A DNA stretch of 64,000 nt from Agrobacterium tumefaciens (GCF_005221325.1 NZ_CP039888.1:1736001-1800000), one strand, 5' to 3'. Positions 36,015 to 45,495 are shown, counted from the first letter of the stretch. The notes: a model not told the origin generated them from the sequence alone. Numbers and translations: made by a program.

Positions 36015-36903
36015 GGCTCTGGTTGCCACGCTTATCGCCAATCCGTCAAATCCTGTTCTGACACCAGCCCTCGGCGAATCGGCCGCAAAGGCCGTCAACG
36101 CATCGGGCCTTTATTGGCTGGCCGATGGCATCGCCTGCGATATCGCCCTGCCCTTGGGCGCCGCAGCCGAACAGGCGCGCAGCGCAATTGTCGCCGCGCT
36201 TGCCGGAAAACCCATCGATATCGTCATCCAGGAACAGGACCAGCGTCGCAAGAAGCTGCTGATCGCCGACATGGATTCGACCATGATCGGCCAGGAATGC
36301 ATCGACGAACTGGCCGCCGAAGTGGGGCTGAAGGACAAGGTCTCCGCCATCACCGCCCGTGCAATGAATGGCGAGATCGCTTTTGAGCCGGCTCTGCGTG
36401 AGCGCGTGGCGCTGCTGAAGGGCCTGCCTGTTTCCGTCATCGATGATGTCATCGAAAAGCGCATCACGCTGACATCAGGCGGCAAGGAGCTGATCGCCAC
36501 CATGAAGGCGAAGGGTTACTACACCGCGCTTGTTTCCGGCGGCTTCACCGTCTTCACCAACCGTGTCGCCGCCACGCTCGGTTTCGACGAGAATCGCGCC
36601 AATCTGCTCGGCGAAGCCAATGGCGAGCTTGACGGCACCGTGGCCGAACCCATTCTCGGCAAACAGGCCAAGGTGGACGCGCTGAATGACATTGCCGCAA
36701 AGCTTGGCATTTCGCCTGATGAGGCGATGGCGGTCGGCGATGGCGCCAATGATCTCGGCATGCTGCATGTGGCCGGCGCAGGCGTTGCCCTGCACGCCAA
36801 GCCCGCCGTCGCCGCCGAAGCGCAGATGCGCATCGACCATGGCGACCTGACCGCGCTTCTTTACATCCAGGGCTATCGCAAGACGGATTTTGTCACTCCA
36901 TGA
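36013..36903 (+). CDS. serB: Phosphoserine phosphatase
   Basis: Protein of 296 residues; HAD superfamily. The nucleophile motif is DMDSTMIGQECIDELA, with VSGGFTVFTNRVA, motif III Lys in KQAKVDALNDIAAK, and GDGANDLGMLHVAGAGVALHAKP as motif IV. The first 80 residues form an ACT-like regulatory domain without clear sequence motifs. It releases serine from phosphoserine in the last step of serine synthesis. The gene is divergent from miaA with overlapping start codons and overlaps the GNAT gene after it by four bases. Confidence 0.97.
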   Translation: MALVATLIANPSNPVLTPALGESAAKAVNASGLYWLADGIACDIALPLGAAAEQARSAIVAALAGKPIDIVIQEQDQRRKKLLIADMDSTMIGQECIDELAAEVGLKDKVSAITARAMNGEIAFEPALRERVALLKGLPVSVIDDVIEKRITLTSGGKELIATMKAKGYYTALVSGGFTVFTNRVAATLGFDENRANLLGEANGELDGTVAEPILGKQAKVDALNDIAAKLGISPDEAMAVGDGANDLGMLHVAGAGVALHAKPAVAAEAQMRIDHGDLTALLYIQGYRKTDFVTP

Positions 36904-37463
36904 TCATTCGTGAGACAGAAAGACTCATTCTGCGCGAGTGGAAGGAGAGCGACCGCGACCTGTTCCGCGAAATCAACGCGGACGAGAAGGTCATGGAATT
37001 CTTCCCCTTCCGCCGCAGCCATGCGGAAGCGGACGCGGTGCTGGAAACCATCAATGGCATGATCCGCGGCAGCGGTTACGGCTTTTATGCCATGGAGCTG
37101 CGCGAGACCGGCGAAGTCATGGGGTTCTGCGGCATATCCCCCGTCATGAACCTCGATCCACCCTTCCCGCTCGGCACCATGGAAATCGGCTGGCGGCTTG
37201 CCACCCGCTTCTGGGGGCACGGCTATGTTACCGAAGCCGCACAATCGCTGCTCGTCATGGCCTTTGATGAAAAGGAAACGCCGGAAATCGTCTCCTTCGC
37301 CGTCCATGATAATCATCGGTCCACAGCAGTCATGGAGCGCATCGGCCTCAAGCGTGACCCTTCGCGCGATTTCGAGCACCCGCGCGTGCCGGAAGAAACG
37401 CACCCGCATCTACGGCCGCACGTCACCTATGCGTTGACGCTGGAGGAATGGCGGGCGCGATAA
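36900..37463 (+). CDS. GNAT family N-acetyltransferase (RimJ/RimL-like)
   Basis: Protein of 187 residues. TERLILREWKESDRDLFREINADEKVMEFFP is the N-terminal signature of the RimJ/RimL branch. EVMGFCGI and MEIGWRLATRFWGHGYVTEAAQSLL are the strands and the acetyl-CoA pyrophosphate loop (R/Q-x2-G-x-G/A type: FWGHGY). NHRSTAVMERIGLKR closes the fold. The family acetylates ribosomal N-termini or small molecules; the substrate is not given by the sequence. Translation is coupled to serB by an ATGA overlap. Confidence 0.92.
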   Translation: MIIRETERLILREWKESDRDLFREINADEKVMEFFPFRRSHAEADAVLETINGMIRGSGYGFYAMELRETGEVMGFCGISPVMNLDPPFPLGTMEIGWRLATRFWGHGYVTEAAQSLLVMAFDEKETPEIVSFAVHDNHRSTAVMERIGLKRDPSRDFEHPRVPEETHPHLRPHVTYALTLEEWRAR

Positions 37464-37487
37464 GGCCTGCCCGCCACTTTCGAAAGG

Positions 37488-38237
37488 TCATTTCACCGCG
37501 GCATTGCCGCCATCGGCAAACAGCGCAGCCCCGGCGACGAAGCTTGCCATCGAGCTCGCGAGGAAAAGAGCGGCCTGCGCAATTTCTTCGGGCTCGGCGA
37601 TACGCTTCATCGCATGCAGGCCGGCAGCCCATTCCTTCTGCGCCTCATCTCCAGCCATCGGCGTATCGACACCGCCGGGTAGAAGAGCATTCGCGCGAAT
37701 ACCGCTGACGGCATAATCGGCGGTAATGCCTTTCACCAGCCCCATCAACGCGGCCTTCGCCGTTCCATAAGCCGCCATGCCCGGTATGCCGACACTAGTG
37801 CCGACGAAACTTGACGTGAAGACGATGGAACCACCGCCCCGCGTCAGCATCGCCGGGATCTGGTAACGCGCGCCCAGAAAGGCAGAGGTGAGATTGACGT
37901 TGAGCACATGATCCCATTCCTCAGGCGAAATCTCCGCCAGCGGCTTCATGGCCCCCACCCCACCCGCATTGTTGACGGCGATATCGAGGCCACCGAAGAC
38001 ACTCACGGCCGCATCCGCCAACCGGGAATGGGTTTCCGCAACACCGGCGTCGCCGGCAACCGCGTGAACACAACCACCGGCCCCGCGAATGTCAGCCGCA
38101 ACCTCTTCCAGCGCCTTTTCACCGCGCGCATTGATGACGACTGCCGCGCCTTCGGCGGCAAACAGCATCGCCGTCGCCCGGCCGATGCCGGATGACGCGC
38201 CAGTGATGATGGCAACTTTGTTTTCGAGTAATTTCAT
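37488..38237 (-). CDS. Short-chain dehydrogenase/reductase
   Basis: Classical SDR of 249 residues. The cofactor loop is TGASSGIGRA near residue 13; VNARGEKALEEV, VNNAGGVGAM, the catalytic Ser in FTSSFVG and Tyr-x3-Lys in AAYGTAKAAL are all in place. The Arg in VVINARGE, right after the second beta strand, suggests NADP(H) specificity. Substrate not assignable. It is convergent with the GNAT gene and lies 89 bases after the Do protease gene in the same orientation, which may allow read-through. Confidence 0.93.
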   Translation of the reverse strand: MKLLENKVAIITGASSGIGRATAMLFAAEGAAVVINARGEKALEEVAADIRGAGGCVHAVAGDAGVAETHSRLADAAVSVFGGLDIAVNNAGGVGAMKPLAEISPEEWDHVLNVNLTSAFLGARYQIPAMLTRGGGSIVFTSSFVGTSVGIPGMAAYGTAKAALMGLVKGITADYAVSGIRANALLPGGVDTPMAGDEAQKEWAAGLHAMKRIAEPEEIAQAALFLASSMASFVAGAALFADGGNAAVK

Positions 38238-38326
38238 ATCCTTGGCCTCCGTTTGATGGAGACCAAGGGATAGGGACCTGACCGGCGCGCAACCACCCGA
38301 TTCCTGACGAACCGGGCGAAAAGCGT

Positions 38327-39871
38327 TTATTCCAGCGGCAGCGCCACCACGCGCAGATTGCCCTGTGCATCCGCCACCATCATATGCGCATTTTTGCGGC
38401 CTTCGGACTTCAGGCCGTTGACACGCACCAGCACGTCGCCGGGGACTTCCATGAAATCCTGCCCAACCTCGACGATGACGTCGCCGGTCTTCATGCCCTT
38501 CTGTTCGGCGGGGGAACCGGGATCGACGCTTGCGACAAGCACGCCTTCCACGCTTTCAGCAATACCCTTTTCCGTGCGCAGCTCATTGCTCAGCACCACG
38601 AGGTTCATTCCGAGGACGGTCTGCGGTGCTTCGCGCACTTCCGGTGTCTGGTCCTGCGCCTGATCGTCGCCACCATCTTTGTCTTCGGGGACGACCATAC
38701 TGCCATCACCGTCTTCACCCTGCTGGTCGTCGGTTGAGGCCTTTTCGTCGGTCGTATCCTGCAATTGGCCGAGCTTGACCTTTACGGTCTCTTCCTTGCC
38801 GTCGCGATAGACGACAACATCGACTTCCTTGCCGACAGGGCTTTCCGCCACGATGCGCAGGAGGTCACGCATTTCGTGGATATCCTTGCCGTCGAATTTC
38901 AGGACGACATCGCCTGCCTGGATCGGGCCATTCTCCACCGGACCACCCTTGGCCACACCTGAAATCAGCGCGCCCTTGGCAGTGTCCATACCAAGGCTTG
39001 CAGCGACATCATCGGTGACAGGCTGAACGCGAACACCGAGCCAACCGCGGCGCGTCTCGCCGAATTCGATGAGCTGTTGCACGATATTCTGGGCAAGCTC
39101 CGTCGGCACGGCGAAACCGATACCGATCGAACCGCCGCTCGGCGAAATGATCGCCGTATTGATGCCGATCACCTCACCCTTCATGTTGAAGAGCGGGCCA
39201 CCGGAGTTACCTTTGTTGATCGCCGCATCCGTCTGGATGAAATTGTCATAGGGGCCGGCATTGATGTTACGGCCGCGCGCGGAAATGACGCCCACGGTCA
39301 GCGATCCGCCAAGCCCGAACGGATTGCCGACGGCCATCACCCAGTCGCCGATGCGCATGCTGCGCGAATCGCCGAACTTCACGGCCTTCAGCGGCGTTTT
39401 CGGCTCCACCTTCAGGACGGAAAGATCGGTCTTGGTATCGGTGCCGACAAGCGTCGCCTTGAGCTTCGAGCCATTCGGGAAAATCACCTCGATGGCATCA
39501 GCACCCTCGATGACGTGGTTGTTGGTCACCACATAACCGGCCGGATCGATCACGAAACCCGACCCAAGCGAATTGACCTTCTCGCCGCCTTCCGGCTTCT
39601 GGCTGTCGAAATAATCCTTGAAGAATTCCTGGAAGGGCGAGCCTTCCGGCAGCTTTGGCGGAACAGGCCCCTTGCCCTCGGTCTTGACGTTCTGCGACGT
39701 GGAAATATTCACCACCGCATCGAGCAGCGGTTCGGCAAGATCGGCCACCGATTCCGGCCCATGGCTCTGCGCTCTTGCCGCAACCGGCGCCGACAGGCTG
39801 CCCGCCATAAGCGCGATGCCCGCAACTGCGGCAATGCTGCTGCGAAAAGGCGAAAGAAGGGTCACGGCCAT
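38327..39871 (-). CDS. Periplasmic serine protease Do (DegP/HtrA family)
   Basis: Protein of 514 residues with an N-terminal signal sequence of about 34 residues ending near AAR. The catalytic triad is His in VTNNHVIEGAD, Asp in TDLSVLKVE and Ser in INKGNSGGPLFNMKG. Two PDZ domains follow, the first around RGWLGVRVQPVTDDVAASLG and the second at the C-terminus. Between them lies an acidic linker (about residues 385-415) that is not typical of E. coli DegP. The protein degrades or refolds misfolded envelope proteins. It lies 192 bases past hflC on the same strand. Confidence 0.95.
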   Translation of the reverse strand: MAVTLLSPFRSSIAAVAGIALMAGSLSAPVAARAQSHGPESVADLAEPLLDAVVNISTSQNVKTEGKGPVPPKLPEGSPFQEFFKDYFDSQKPEGGEKVNSLGSGFVIDPAGYVVTNNHVIEGADAIEVIFPNGSKLKATLVGTDTKTDLSVLKVEPKTPLKAVKFGDSRSMRIGDWVMAVGNPFGLGGSLTVGVISARGRNINAGPYDNFIQTDAAINKGNSGGPLFNMKGEVIGINTAIISPSGGSIGIGFAVPTELAQNIVQQLIEFGETRRGWLGVRVQPVTDDVAASLGMDTAKGALISGVAKGGPVENGPIQAGDVVLKFDGKDIHEMRDLLRIVAESPVGKEVDVVVYRDGKEETVKVKLGQLQDTTDEKASTDDQQGEDGDGSMVVPEDKDGGDDQAQDQTPEVREAPQTVLGMNLVVLSNELRTEKGIAESVEGVLVASVDPGSPAEQKGMKTGDVIVEVGQDFMEVPGDVLVRVNGLKSEGRKNAHMMVADAQGNLRVVALPLE

Positions 39872-40011
39872 AAGCGTCCTCGCGTTTCAAATCGTCATGC
39901 CCTGCTTATATCGTCAAAGCATAAGGCGGAATGATGAAGTGTAAAAATACCTTTTCGTGAACAGGCGGGGATGCCTTGCCCGTAGCCACAGCATTGGCAC
40001 GAAAACGCAGT

Positions 40012-40040
40012 AAAAAGAAAGGGCCGGTAAAAACCGGCCC
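40012..40040 (-). terminator. Terminator after hflC
   Basis: On the minus strand GGGCCGG-TTTTTA-CCGGCCC forms a 7-bp GC-only stem followed by TTTCTTTTT. It lies 23 bases past the hflC stop and upstream of the Do protease gene, so the protease probably has its own promoter or needs read-through. Confidence 0.87.
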
Positions 40041-40063
40041 CTCCAAAATCAGTTGATCCGCTA

Positions 40064-40987
40064 TCAGTTCGCCGGCGCTGGCGCAGGCGCGGCGGGAGCG
40101 GCAGGTGCTGCACCGTTGATATTGTTGAAATAACGGAAGAAGGTCGAATCCGGGGACAGGACCAGCGTCGTGCCGTTGCCGTTCAACGCATTGGCGTAAG
40201 CAGACATGGAGCGATAGAACTCGAAGAAGTCCGGATCGCGCTGGAAAGCCGCACCGAAGACCTTGTTGCGTTCGGCATCGCCTTCACCGCGCAGCACTTC
40301 GGACTGCCGCTGGGCCGTGGACTCGAGCTCCACCACCTCACGGTCGGCAACGGCCCGGCGACGCTGCGCCGCCTCGTTACCGCGTGCGCGGATCAGTTCG
40401 GCTTCGGCAAGACGTTCCGACTTCATGCGCTCGAAGGTCTGCTGCGACACTTCCTGCGTCAGATCGGTACGGCGGATGCGGACATCCACAATGCTGATGC
40501 CGAGCGATTCCGCATCGGGACGCAGATCGTCACGCACTTCCTGCATCATCGATGCACGCGCATCCGAAAGCGCGGATTCAAAGCCGCGCAGACCGTAGAC
40601 CCGGCGCAGCGATGCGTCGAGACGGGTGCGCAGGCGCGATTCCGCCGACATCTGGTCACCCGAGACAGTCTGCCGGAAGCGGCGTGCATCCGTGATGCGA
40701 TAGACCACGAAGGCATCGACCTCATAGAACTTACCGCCGGAAACCTGAACACGGATATTGTCGTGATCGAAGCGCAGCGCCCGGTTCTCGATATATTGGA
40801 CCCGATCGGCATCCATGAAGGCGAAGGGCAGCTTGAAATAGAGGCCCGGCGCGGTTTTCACATCGAGGATCTGACCGAAGCGGACGACGATGGCCTGCTG
40901 GCGTTCGTTGACGACGAAGATCGACGAATAACCGAAGAAAAGCAGGACGGCGAGACCGACGAGAACGGCCGTAAGACGGTTACCCAT
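40064..40987 (-). CDS. hflC: FtsH-modulating membrane protein HflC
   Basis: Protein of 307 residues with one N-terminal membrane anchor (RLTAVLVGLAVLLFFGYSSIFVV) and an SPFH/band-7 domain facing the periplasm. Typical family stretches are NERQQAIVVRFGQI, ISIVDVRIRRTDL and AEAELIRARGNEAAQRRRAVADREVVELES, ending in an Ala/Pro tail. With HflK it forms a large cage around the FtsH protease and limits its access to substrates. The gene starts two bases after the hflK stop. Confidence 0.97.
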   Translation of the reverse strand: MGNRLTAVLVGLAVLLFFGYSSIFVVNERQQAIVVRFGQILDVKTAPGLYFKLPFAFMDADRVQYIENRALRFDHDNIRVQVSGGKFYEVDAFVVYRITDARRFRQTVSGDQMSAESRLRTRLDASLRRVYGLRGFESALSDARASMMQEVRDDLRPDAESLGISIVDVRIRRTDLTQEVSQQTFERMKSERLAEAELIRARGNEAAQRRRAVADREVVELESTAQRQSEVLRGEGDAERNKVFGAAFQRDPDFFEFYRSMSAYANALNGNGTTLVLSPDSTFFRYFNNINGAAPAAPAAPAPAPAN

Positions 40988-40988
40988 A

Positions 40989-42107
40989 TCAGTTGCCTCC
41001 CTGCTGTGCTGCGCCCGGATTGTTGCGCATGATCTCGTTCAGAGGCAGATAAGGCACCACGCCCTGTTTCTCGTCTATGATGATCTTGTTCGAACCCTTC
41101 AGGACCTGCTCCATCGTTTCCAGGAACATGCGCTGACGGGTTACCTCAGGCGCCGTGCGATACTGGTCATAGATGGAAATGAAGCGCTGCGCCTCACCTT
41201 CCGCCTCGTTGACGACACGCGACTTGTAGGCGTTCGCCTCTTCGATGATCTGCGCGGCCTGACCGCGTGCGGCACCGAGCTTCTGGTTGGCGTATTGATT
41301 GGCTTCCTGAACGAAGCGGTCTTCATCCTGTTCGGCACGCTGCACTTCATCGAAGGCATCGGCCACTTCACGCGGCGGAGCCGCATCTTCGATGGCCACG
41401 GCATTGATGGAGATGCCGGCGCCATAACCGTCCATGGTGGACTGGATGATGCTGCGCACATCTGCCGCAATCGCCTGACGGTTGTCGCGGAAGATATCCT
41501 GCGCCGGACGACGGCCAACGACTTCGCGCATGGCGCTTTCGGAAACCTGCTGCAGCGTTTCCGCCGGTGCGTCCACGTTGAAGAGATAGGATTTCGGATC
41601 GGAGACCGTATATAGCACCGAGAACTGAACGTTGACGATGTTCTGGTCGCCGGTCAGCATCACGCCGCTCGACGAAGACGACGAGGCGCGCGAACCGATA
41701 TTCTGCTGCTGCTCGGTCACCTTGACGATTTCCACCGTCTCGATCGGCCACAGATGGAAATGCAGGCCCGGCATCGAGATTTCGTCCTTCGGACGGCCGA
41801 AACGCAGCTCGACGCCGCGCTCGTCCGGCTGGACGGTGTAGATGGACTGGATGCCGAGGAAAACCAGAACGACGAGAACCACGATGGCGACCACGCCGCC
41901 ATTGAAGCCGCCGGGCAGCACATTCTTGAAACGGTCCTGGCTGCGCCGGATGATCTCTTCCAGATCGGGCGGGCCGCCATTGCCGCCGCCACCGCCGCGA
42001 GGCCGGTTAGGCCCCTGCCCCCATGGGCCGCCACCGCCGCCCTGGTTGTTTCCTCCACCGCCGCCACCCCAAGGGCCGCCGCCGCCATTCTGATTGCTCC
42101 AGGGCAT
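40989..42107 (-). CDS. hflK: FtsH-modulating membrane protein HflK
   Basis: Protein of 372 residues from the ATG at 42107; a TTG one codon earlier is not needed and AGAGG precedes it. A Gly-rich low-complexity N-terminus (residues 7-47) faces the cytoplasm, followed by one membrane segment (GGVVAIVVLVVLVFLGIQSIYTV) and the SPFH domain (QPDERGVELRFGRP, AVAIEDAAPPREVADAFDEVQRAEQDEDR). A helical region runs to the C-terminus. It pairs with HflC, encoded two bases downstream, to regulate FtsH. A 143-base gap separates it from folA, which may hold its promoter. Confidence 0.97.
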   Translation of the reverse strand: MPWSNQNGGGGPWGGGGGGNNQGGGGGPWGQGPNRPRGGGGGNGGPPDLEEIIRRSQDRFKNVLPGGFNGGVVAIVVLVVLVFLGIQSIYTVQPDERGVELRFGRPKDEISMPGLHFHLWPIETVEIVKVTEQQQNIGSRASSSSSSGVMLTGDQNIVNVQFSVLYTVSDPKSYLFNVDAPAETLQQVSESAMREVVGRRPAQDIFRDNRQAIAADVRSIIQSTMDGYGAGISINAVAIEDAAPPREVADAFDEVQRAEQDEDRFVQEANQYANQKLGAARGQAAQIIEEANAYKSRVVNEAEGEAQRFISIYDQYRTAPEVTRQRMFLETMEQVLKGSNKIIIDEKQGVVPYLPLNEIMRNNPGAAQQGGN

Positions 42108-42250
42108 CAATACCTCTTTATAAAAGCCTCTCCCGGTTCCGTCCGTAAGCGATTGCTCGCGTGCGGCGGGAATATCGACCCGTTATAGGAAGGAGAAGCA
42201 TCCGTTTCAACGCAGAGGTGGTAACTAAATACCCAATCGGGGTAAATAGT

Positions 42251-42778
42251 TCACTTTGCCGCGGCTCTTCGCACATAAGTGGTAAACAGAACCGGATAAT
42301 TGTCCTTTTCCCCTGCGGGCGCGGCCTTTTCTTCGGTTTTCTCGAAAATTGCGGGATCAATTTCCGGGAAAAAAGTGTCGCCGTCGAGTTTTACCGCCAC
42401 ATGGGTGACGGAAAGTTGATCGGCAAAGGGCATGGCCTGACGGTAAATCTCGCCGCCGCCGGCGACGAAAACCTCATCCACGCCCAGTTCCGCAGCCTTC
42501 GTCTTTGCAAGCTTCACGGCCTCGTCCAGCGACGAGACGACGTCAACGCCTTCAGGCCGGTAATCGGCATTGCGGCTGACGATGATATGCGGACGGCCAG
42601 GGAGGGGGCGCTCGCCGACGGACAGAAATGTCTTGCGGCCCATGATGAGCGGCTTGCCCATCGTCATCGCCTTGAAGCGCTTCAGATCGGTCGACAGCTT
42701 CCACGGCATATCGAGATCGCGGCCGATGACACCGTTCTCGGACACCGCAACGATGATGGTAACGCGCGGCTCACTCAT
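42251..42778 (-). CDS. folA: Dihydrofolate reductase
   Basis: Enzyme of 175 residues that reduces dihydrofolate to tetrahydrofolate with [56 protein letters not shown] is the classical N-terminal half, including the catalytic Asp-x-x-Trp (LDMPW) and the NADPH loop [24 protein letters not shown] gives the C-terminal half. Its start overlaps the thyA stop by four bases, the usual thyA-folA coupling: ThyA makes dihydrofolate that FolA recycles. Target of trimethoprim in most bacteria. Confidence 0.97.
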   Translation of the reverse strand: MSEPRVTIIVAVSENGVIGRDLDMPWKLSTDLKRFKAMTMGKPLIMGRKTFLSVGERPLPGRPHIIVSRNADYRPEGVDVVSSLDEAVKLAKTKAAELGVDEVFVAGGGEIYRQAMPFADQLSVTHVAVKLDGDTFFPEIDPAIFEKTEEKAAPAGEKDNYPVLFTTYVRRAAAK

Positions 42779-43569
42779 ACCGCGATCGGCGCCTTGATGC
42801 TTGAATCGGCCTCGTAATTCTCCAGCGTAAAGTCTTCGAACTTAAAGGCGAAAAGGCTCTTCACATCAGGGTTGAGGCGCATGGTCGGCAAGGCCTTCGG
42901 CGTACGCGTCATCTGCAGCCGTGCCTGTTCGAAATGGTTGGCATAGATATGCGCATCACCCAGCGTATGAACGAAATCGCCGGGTTTGAGGCCCACGACC
43001 TGCGCTACCATCAGGGTTAGCAACGCGTAGGATGCGATGTTGAACGGCACGCCGAGGAAGATATCGGCCGAGCGCTGGTAAAGCTGGCACGAGAGCTTCC
43101 CCTCCGAAACATAGAACTGGAACAGGCAATGGCAGGGCGGCAGCGCCATCTCGTCCACCAGTGCCGGGTTCCACGCCGAAACGATGTGGCGGCGGGAATT
43201 GGGATTGGTTTTCAGCGCCTCGATCAGAAGCGCGATCTGGTCGATATGGCGGCCATCGGGCGCCGGCCAGGAGCGCCATTGCGCGCCATAGACCGGACCG
43301 AGATCGCCATTCTCATCGGCCCATTCGTCCCAGATGGAAACGCCGTTCTCCTTGAGATAGGCGATATTGGTATCGCCTTTCAGGAACCAAAGCAGCTCAT
43401 GGATGATAGAGCGCAGATGCAGTTTCTTGGTGGTGAGAACCGGAAAACCTTCGGCAAGGTCGAAACGCATCTGGTAACCGAAAACCGAACGCGTGCCCGT
43501 GCCCGTGCGGTCTCCGCGGTCGGAGCCCGTTTCCATCACATGCCGGAGAAGATCGAGATATTGTTTCAT
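42775..43569 (-). CDS. thyA: Thymidylate synthase
   Basis: Enzyme of 264 residues from the ATG at 43569 ([15 protein letters not shown]), the usual length and N-terminus of bacterial ThyA. It methylates dUMP with methylene-tetrahydrofolate. The catalytic Cys lies in [12 protein letters not shown] (as in PCHxxxQFYV), with the folate and dUMP site in [18 protein letters not shown], the Arg-rich [11 protein letters not shown] and the [15 protein letters not shown] loop. It is the first gene of thyA-folA. Confidence 0.98.
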   Translation of the reverse strand: MKQYLDLLRHVMETGSDRGDRTGTGTRSVFGYQMRFDLAEGFPVLTTKKLHLRSIIHELLWFLKGDTNIAYLKENGVSIWDEWADENGDLGPVYGAQWRSWPAPDGRHIDQIALLIEALKTNPNSRRHIVSAWNPALVDEMALPPCHCLFQFYVSEGKLSCQLYQRSADIFLGVPFNIASYALLTLMVAQVVGLKPGDFVHTLGDAHIYANHFEQARLQMTRTPKALPTMRLNPDVKSLFAFKFEDFTLENYEADSSIKAPIAV

Positions 43570-43661
43570 GCGTTCTGCCGCCGATTCCCTGAGATCAGGG
43601 GAATATAATAGCACAGGGCGGCAGAACCAATCACATAATGCGGGTTTATCCCCGGCTCAAA

Positions 43662-43970
43662 TCAAAGCGACTGAAGCTTGCCCAGTTCCTTGGCCACCAG
43701 ATAATAGAAGGTCACGCGCGACTTGGAGCGATCCGCCGCCATGGCTTTTGCGACAGTGGCGACTGCCTTGTCGGCGCTGTCATCGGTAACCCCGAGCTTC
43801 TTGCCGCACCAGCTTGCCTTTACGCGCGCAAGCTCTTCCGGATCGGAAGCGGACACCAGCGAGGAATCCCGGTTGCGCAGGGCAATGCCGAGATGTTTGA
43901 CGATCTTGGCCACCACGGCTTCGTCGGCGGCTGCGTCGTATTTCTTCACATCTGCGAGATAGTCAGTCAT
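43662..43970 (-). CDS. DUF2853 family protein
   Basis: Small protein of 102 residues from the ATG at 43970, with AAGGAG seven bases upstream. The body, DYLADVKKYDAAADEAVVAKIVKHLGIALRNRDSSLVSASDPEELARVKASWCGKKLGV, is characteristic of DUF2853, a small all-helical domain in alphaproteobacteria. The function is unknown. It is cytosolic and lies 92 bases upstream of thyA in the same direction, which may or may not be one transcript. Confidence 0.8.
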   Translation of the reverse strand: MTDYLADVKKYDAAADEAVVAKIVKHLGIALRNRDSSLVSASDPEELARVKASWCGKKLGVTDDSADKAVATVAKAMAADRSKSRVTFYYLVAKELGKLQSL

Positions 43971-44170
43971 GTCCACTCCTTCGTGTGTCCCCGGCGCCAC
44001 GTTGCTTCTGGTGACCGGTTGCATGGAGAATGTGTCAGCAATCTCTCGTCGTCAAGAATTGTCTAAATTGTGGGCGTCAAACACGAAACCTTTTCATGGA
44101 ATTGTCATCGCCCCCCTTTTCTAAGGCCGGCGAAACGCCTATATGAGCCTTGCCGGGGCAACCCGGCTAT

Positions 44171-44485
44171 GGCGATAAACGGTCGGTGTAATAAACCTAT
44201 TGGACCCGGGGGCGGTACCCGGCGCCTCCACCAAAAACCGGCAGGCTCGAGACGAGGCCGGCTTTTGATGGGGGCGAAATAGGATCGACAAGGGCGTAAA
44301 GATCGAACTTTTGCTCGGCATGATACCGCCGTTATCGGGTCACAAGTGTAGTTGCAAACGACAACAACGCTAAGGAATATGCTCTCGCTGCCTAATGGCG
44401 GTGCGGGAATTCCGCTCTAAGTCCTTACGGTTAGCCCCGTAAGGCGGGGTTCGGAGGTACCTGGCAACAGAAACCTCCACCTTCT
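44171..44485 (+). ncRNA. ssrA: tmRNA, permuted two-piece (alphaproteobacterial) type
   Basis: The order of the two pieces is permuted. The acceptor piece comes first and ends GGCGCCTCCACCA at 44233, with a T-arm-like stem CCGGG/CCCGG. The coding piece starts at about 44270 with GGGGGCG, which pairs with CGCCTCC of the acceptor end. Between them lies an excised 36-base spacer with an ACCGGC/GCCGGC hairpin. The tag frame at 44354-44395 reads ANDNNAKEYALAA and stop. Pseudoknot helices follow (CCTTACGG/CCGTAAGG and GGAGGT/ACCTCC). It rescues stalled ribosomes and marks their products for ClpXP. The 5' and 3' ends are approximate. Confidence 0.95.
44354..44395 (+). other. tmRNA tag-peptide reading frame
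   Basis: Codons GCA AAC GAC AAC AAC GCT AAG GAA TAT GCT CTC GCT GCC TAA encode ANDNNAKEYALAA. The resume codon is GCA. The C-terminal LAA is the ClpX recognition signal and the ANDN start is the SspB recognition part in this lineage. Confidence 0.96.
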
Positions 44486-44710
44486 CCATTTTGCCTGAAT
44501 TGATTATATGATAGCTGACTTGCGAACGGCGTCGGCTTTTCCGTTGCTGCCGTTCGGGACATTGCGTATACTTGGACAATGCGTAGCCGTCAGGATCGGA
44601 AATGATCCCGGCTCAAGGATTACGCGAAGATTCAAAGTGTTAAAGCGTCCCGGGCGCGCAAGCCGCGCCGCGCATGAAAAGACGTTCGAATAAGGGAAAG
44701 ACAGGACCGC

Positions 44711-45217
44711 ATGGGGCAGGATCATATCCGTTACGACATTCTCGCACAGGATGCCCTTCGCGGCGTTATTCGTAAGGTTTTGGGTGAAGTGGCCGCAACC
44801 GGCCGCCTGCCCGGCGACCACCATTTCTTCATCACATTCCTGACCGGCGCGCCCGGGGTGCGGATTTCGCAGCACCTCAAGTCCAAATATGCCGAGCAGA
44901 TGACCATCGTCATCCAGCATCAGTTCTGGGATCTGAAGGTTACGGAAATCGGCTTCGAAATCGGCCTCTCCTTTTCCGATACGCCGGAAAAGCTTGTCAT
45001 TCCCTACAATGCCATCAGAGGTTTCTACGATCCTTCCGTAAACTTCGAGCTTGAGTTCGATGTGCCTCTGGCCGAAGAAGAAGAAATGGAAGAAGCGGAA
45101 ATCACCGCTTACCCCGTTTCCAACGAAGCGAAACCCGCTTCCGAAACGCCCAAATCGGGTGAGGAAAAGAAGGAAGGCTCCGTCGTTTCGCTGGATGCTT
45201 TCCGCAAGAAGCAATAA
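44711..45217 (+). CDS. sspB: ClpXP adaptor SspB (alphaproteobacterial type)
   Basis: Protein of 168 residues. The N-terminal 125 form the tag-binding dimer domain: IRYDILAQDALRGVIRKVLGEVAATGRLPGDHHFFITFLTGAPGVRISQHLKSKYAEQMTIVIQHQFWDLKV. The acidic, flexible C-terminal tail ends in SVVSLDAFRKKQ, the short motif that docks on the ClpX zinc-binding domain. It carries ssrA-tagged proteins to ClpXP. It lies 225 bases downstream of ssrA in the same orientation, so tag and adaptor are neighbours. DUF4169 and RHH genes follow in the same orientation. Confidence 0.95.
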   Translation: MGQDHIRYDILAQDALRGVIRKVLGEVAATGRLPGDHHFFITFLTGAPGVRISQHLKSKYAEQMTIVIQHQFWDLKVTEIGFEIGLSFSDTPEKLVIPYNAIRGFYDPSVNFELEFDVPLAEEEEMEEAEITAYPVSNEAKPASETPKSGEEKKEGSVVSLDAFRKKQ

Positions 45218-45291
45218 CGGCTTCTGCCCCGGGCCTCGTGAAACCCAGCCTCGTGAAACTCAACCCGTGAAACGCAAGGAGACATATCCCC

Positions 45292-45495
45292 ATGGCGGCC
45301 GATATCGTCAATCTGCGTCAGTTTCGCAAACAGAAGGCCCGTAACGAAAAAGAAAAACAGGCGGAGCAGAACCGCCTGTCTTACGGCCGCACCAAGACGG
45401 AAAAGAACCTCACCTCGGCCCTGAACGAAAAAGCCGAAAAGGCGCTCGATCAGGGGCGGCTCGAAAAAGGCGATGACGGGGCCGGCAAAGACTGA
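45292..45495 (+). CDS. DUF4169 family protein
   Basis: Small basic protein of 67 residues: VNLRQFRKQKARNEKEKQAEQNRLSYGRTKTEK is the typical DUF4169 sequence, mostly Lys, Glu and Arg in a helical repeat. There is no membrane segment and no known function. An AAGGAG site precedes the ATG. In alphaproteobacteria such genes often lie between sspB or fumC and a ribbon-helix-helix gene, as here. Confidence 0.85.
   Translation: MAADIVNLRQFRKQKARNEKEKQAEQNRLSYGRTKTEKNLTSALNEKAEKALDQGRLEKGDDGAGKD

Noticed and set aside
41842..42093. A proline-rich plus-strand frame
   Set aside because: It is the antisense of the Gly-rich hflK N-terminus; Gly codons read backward give Pro.
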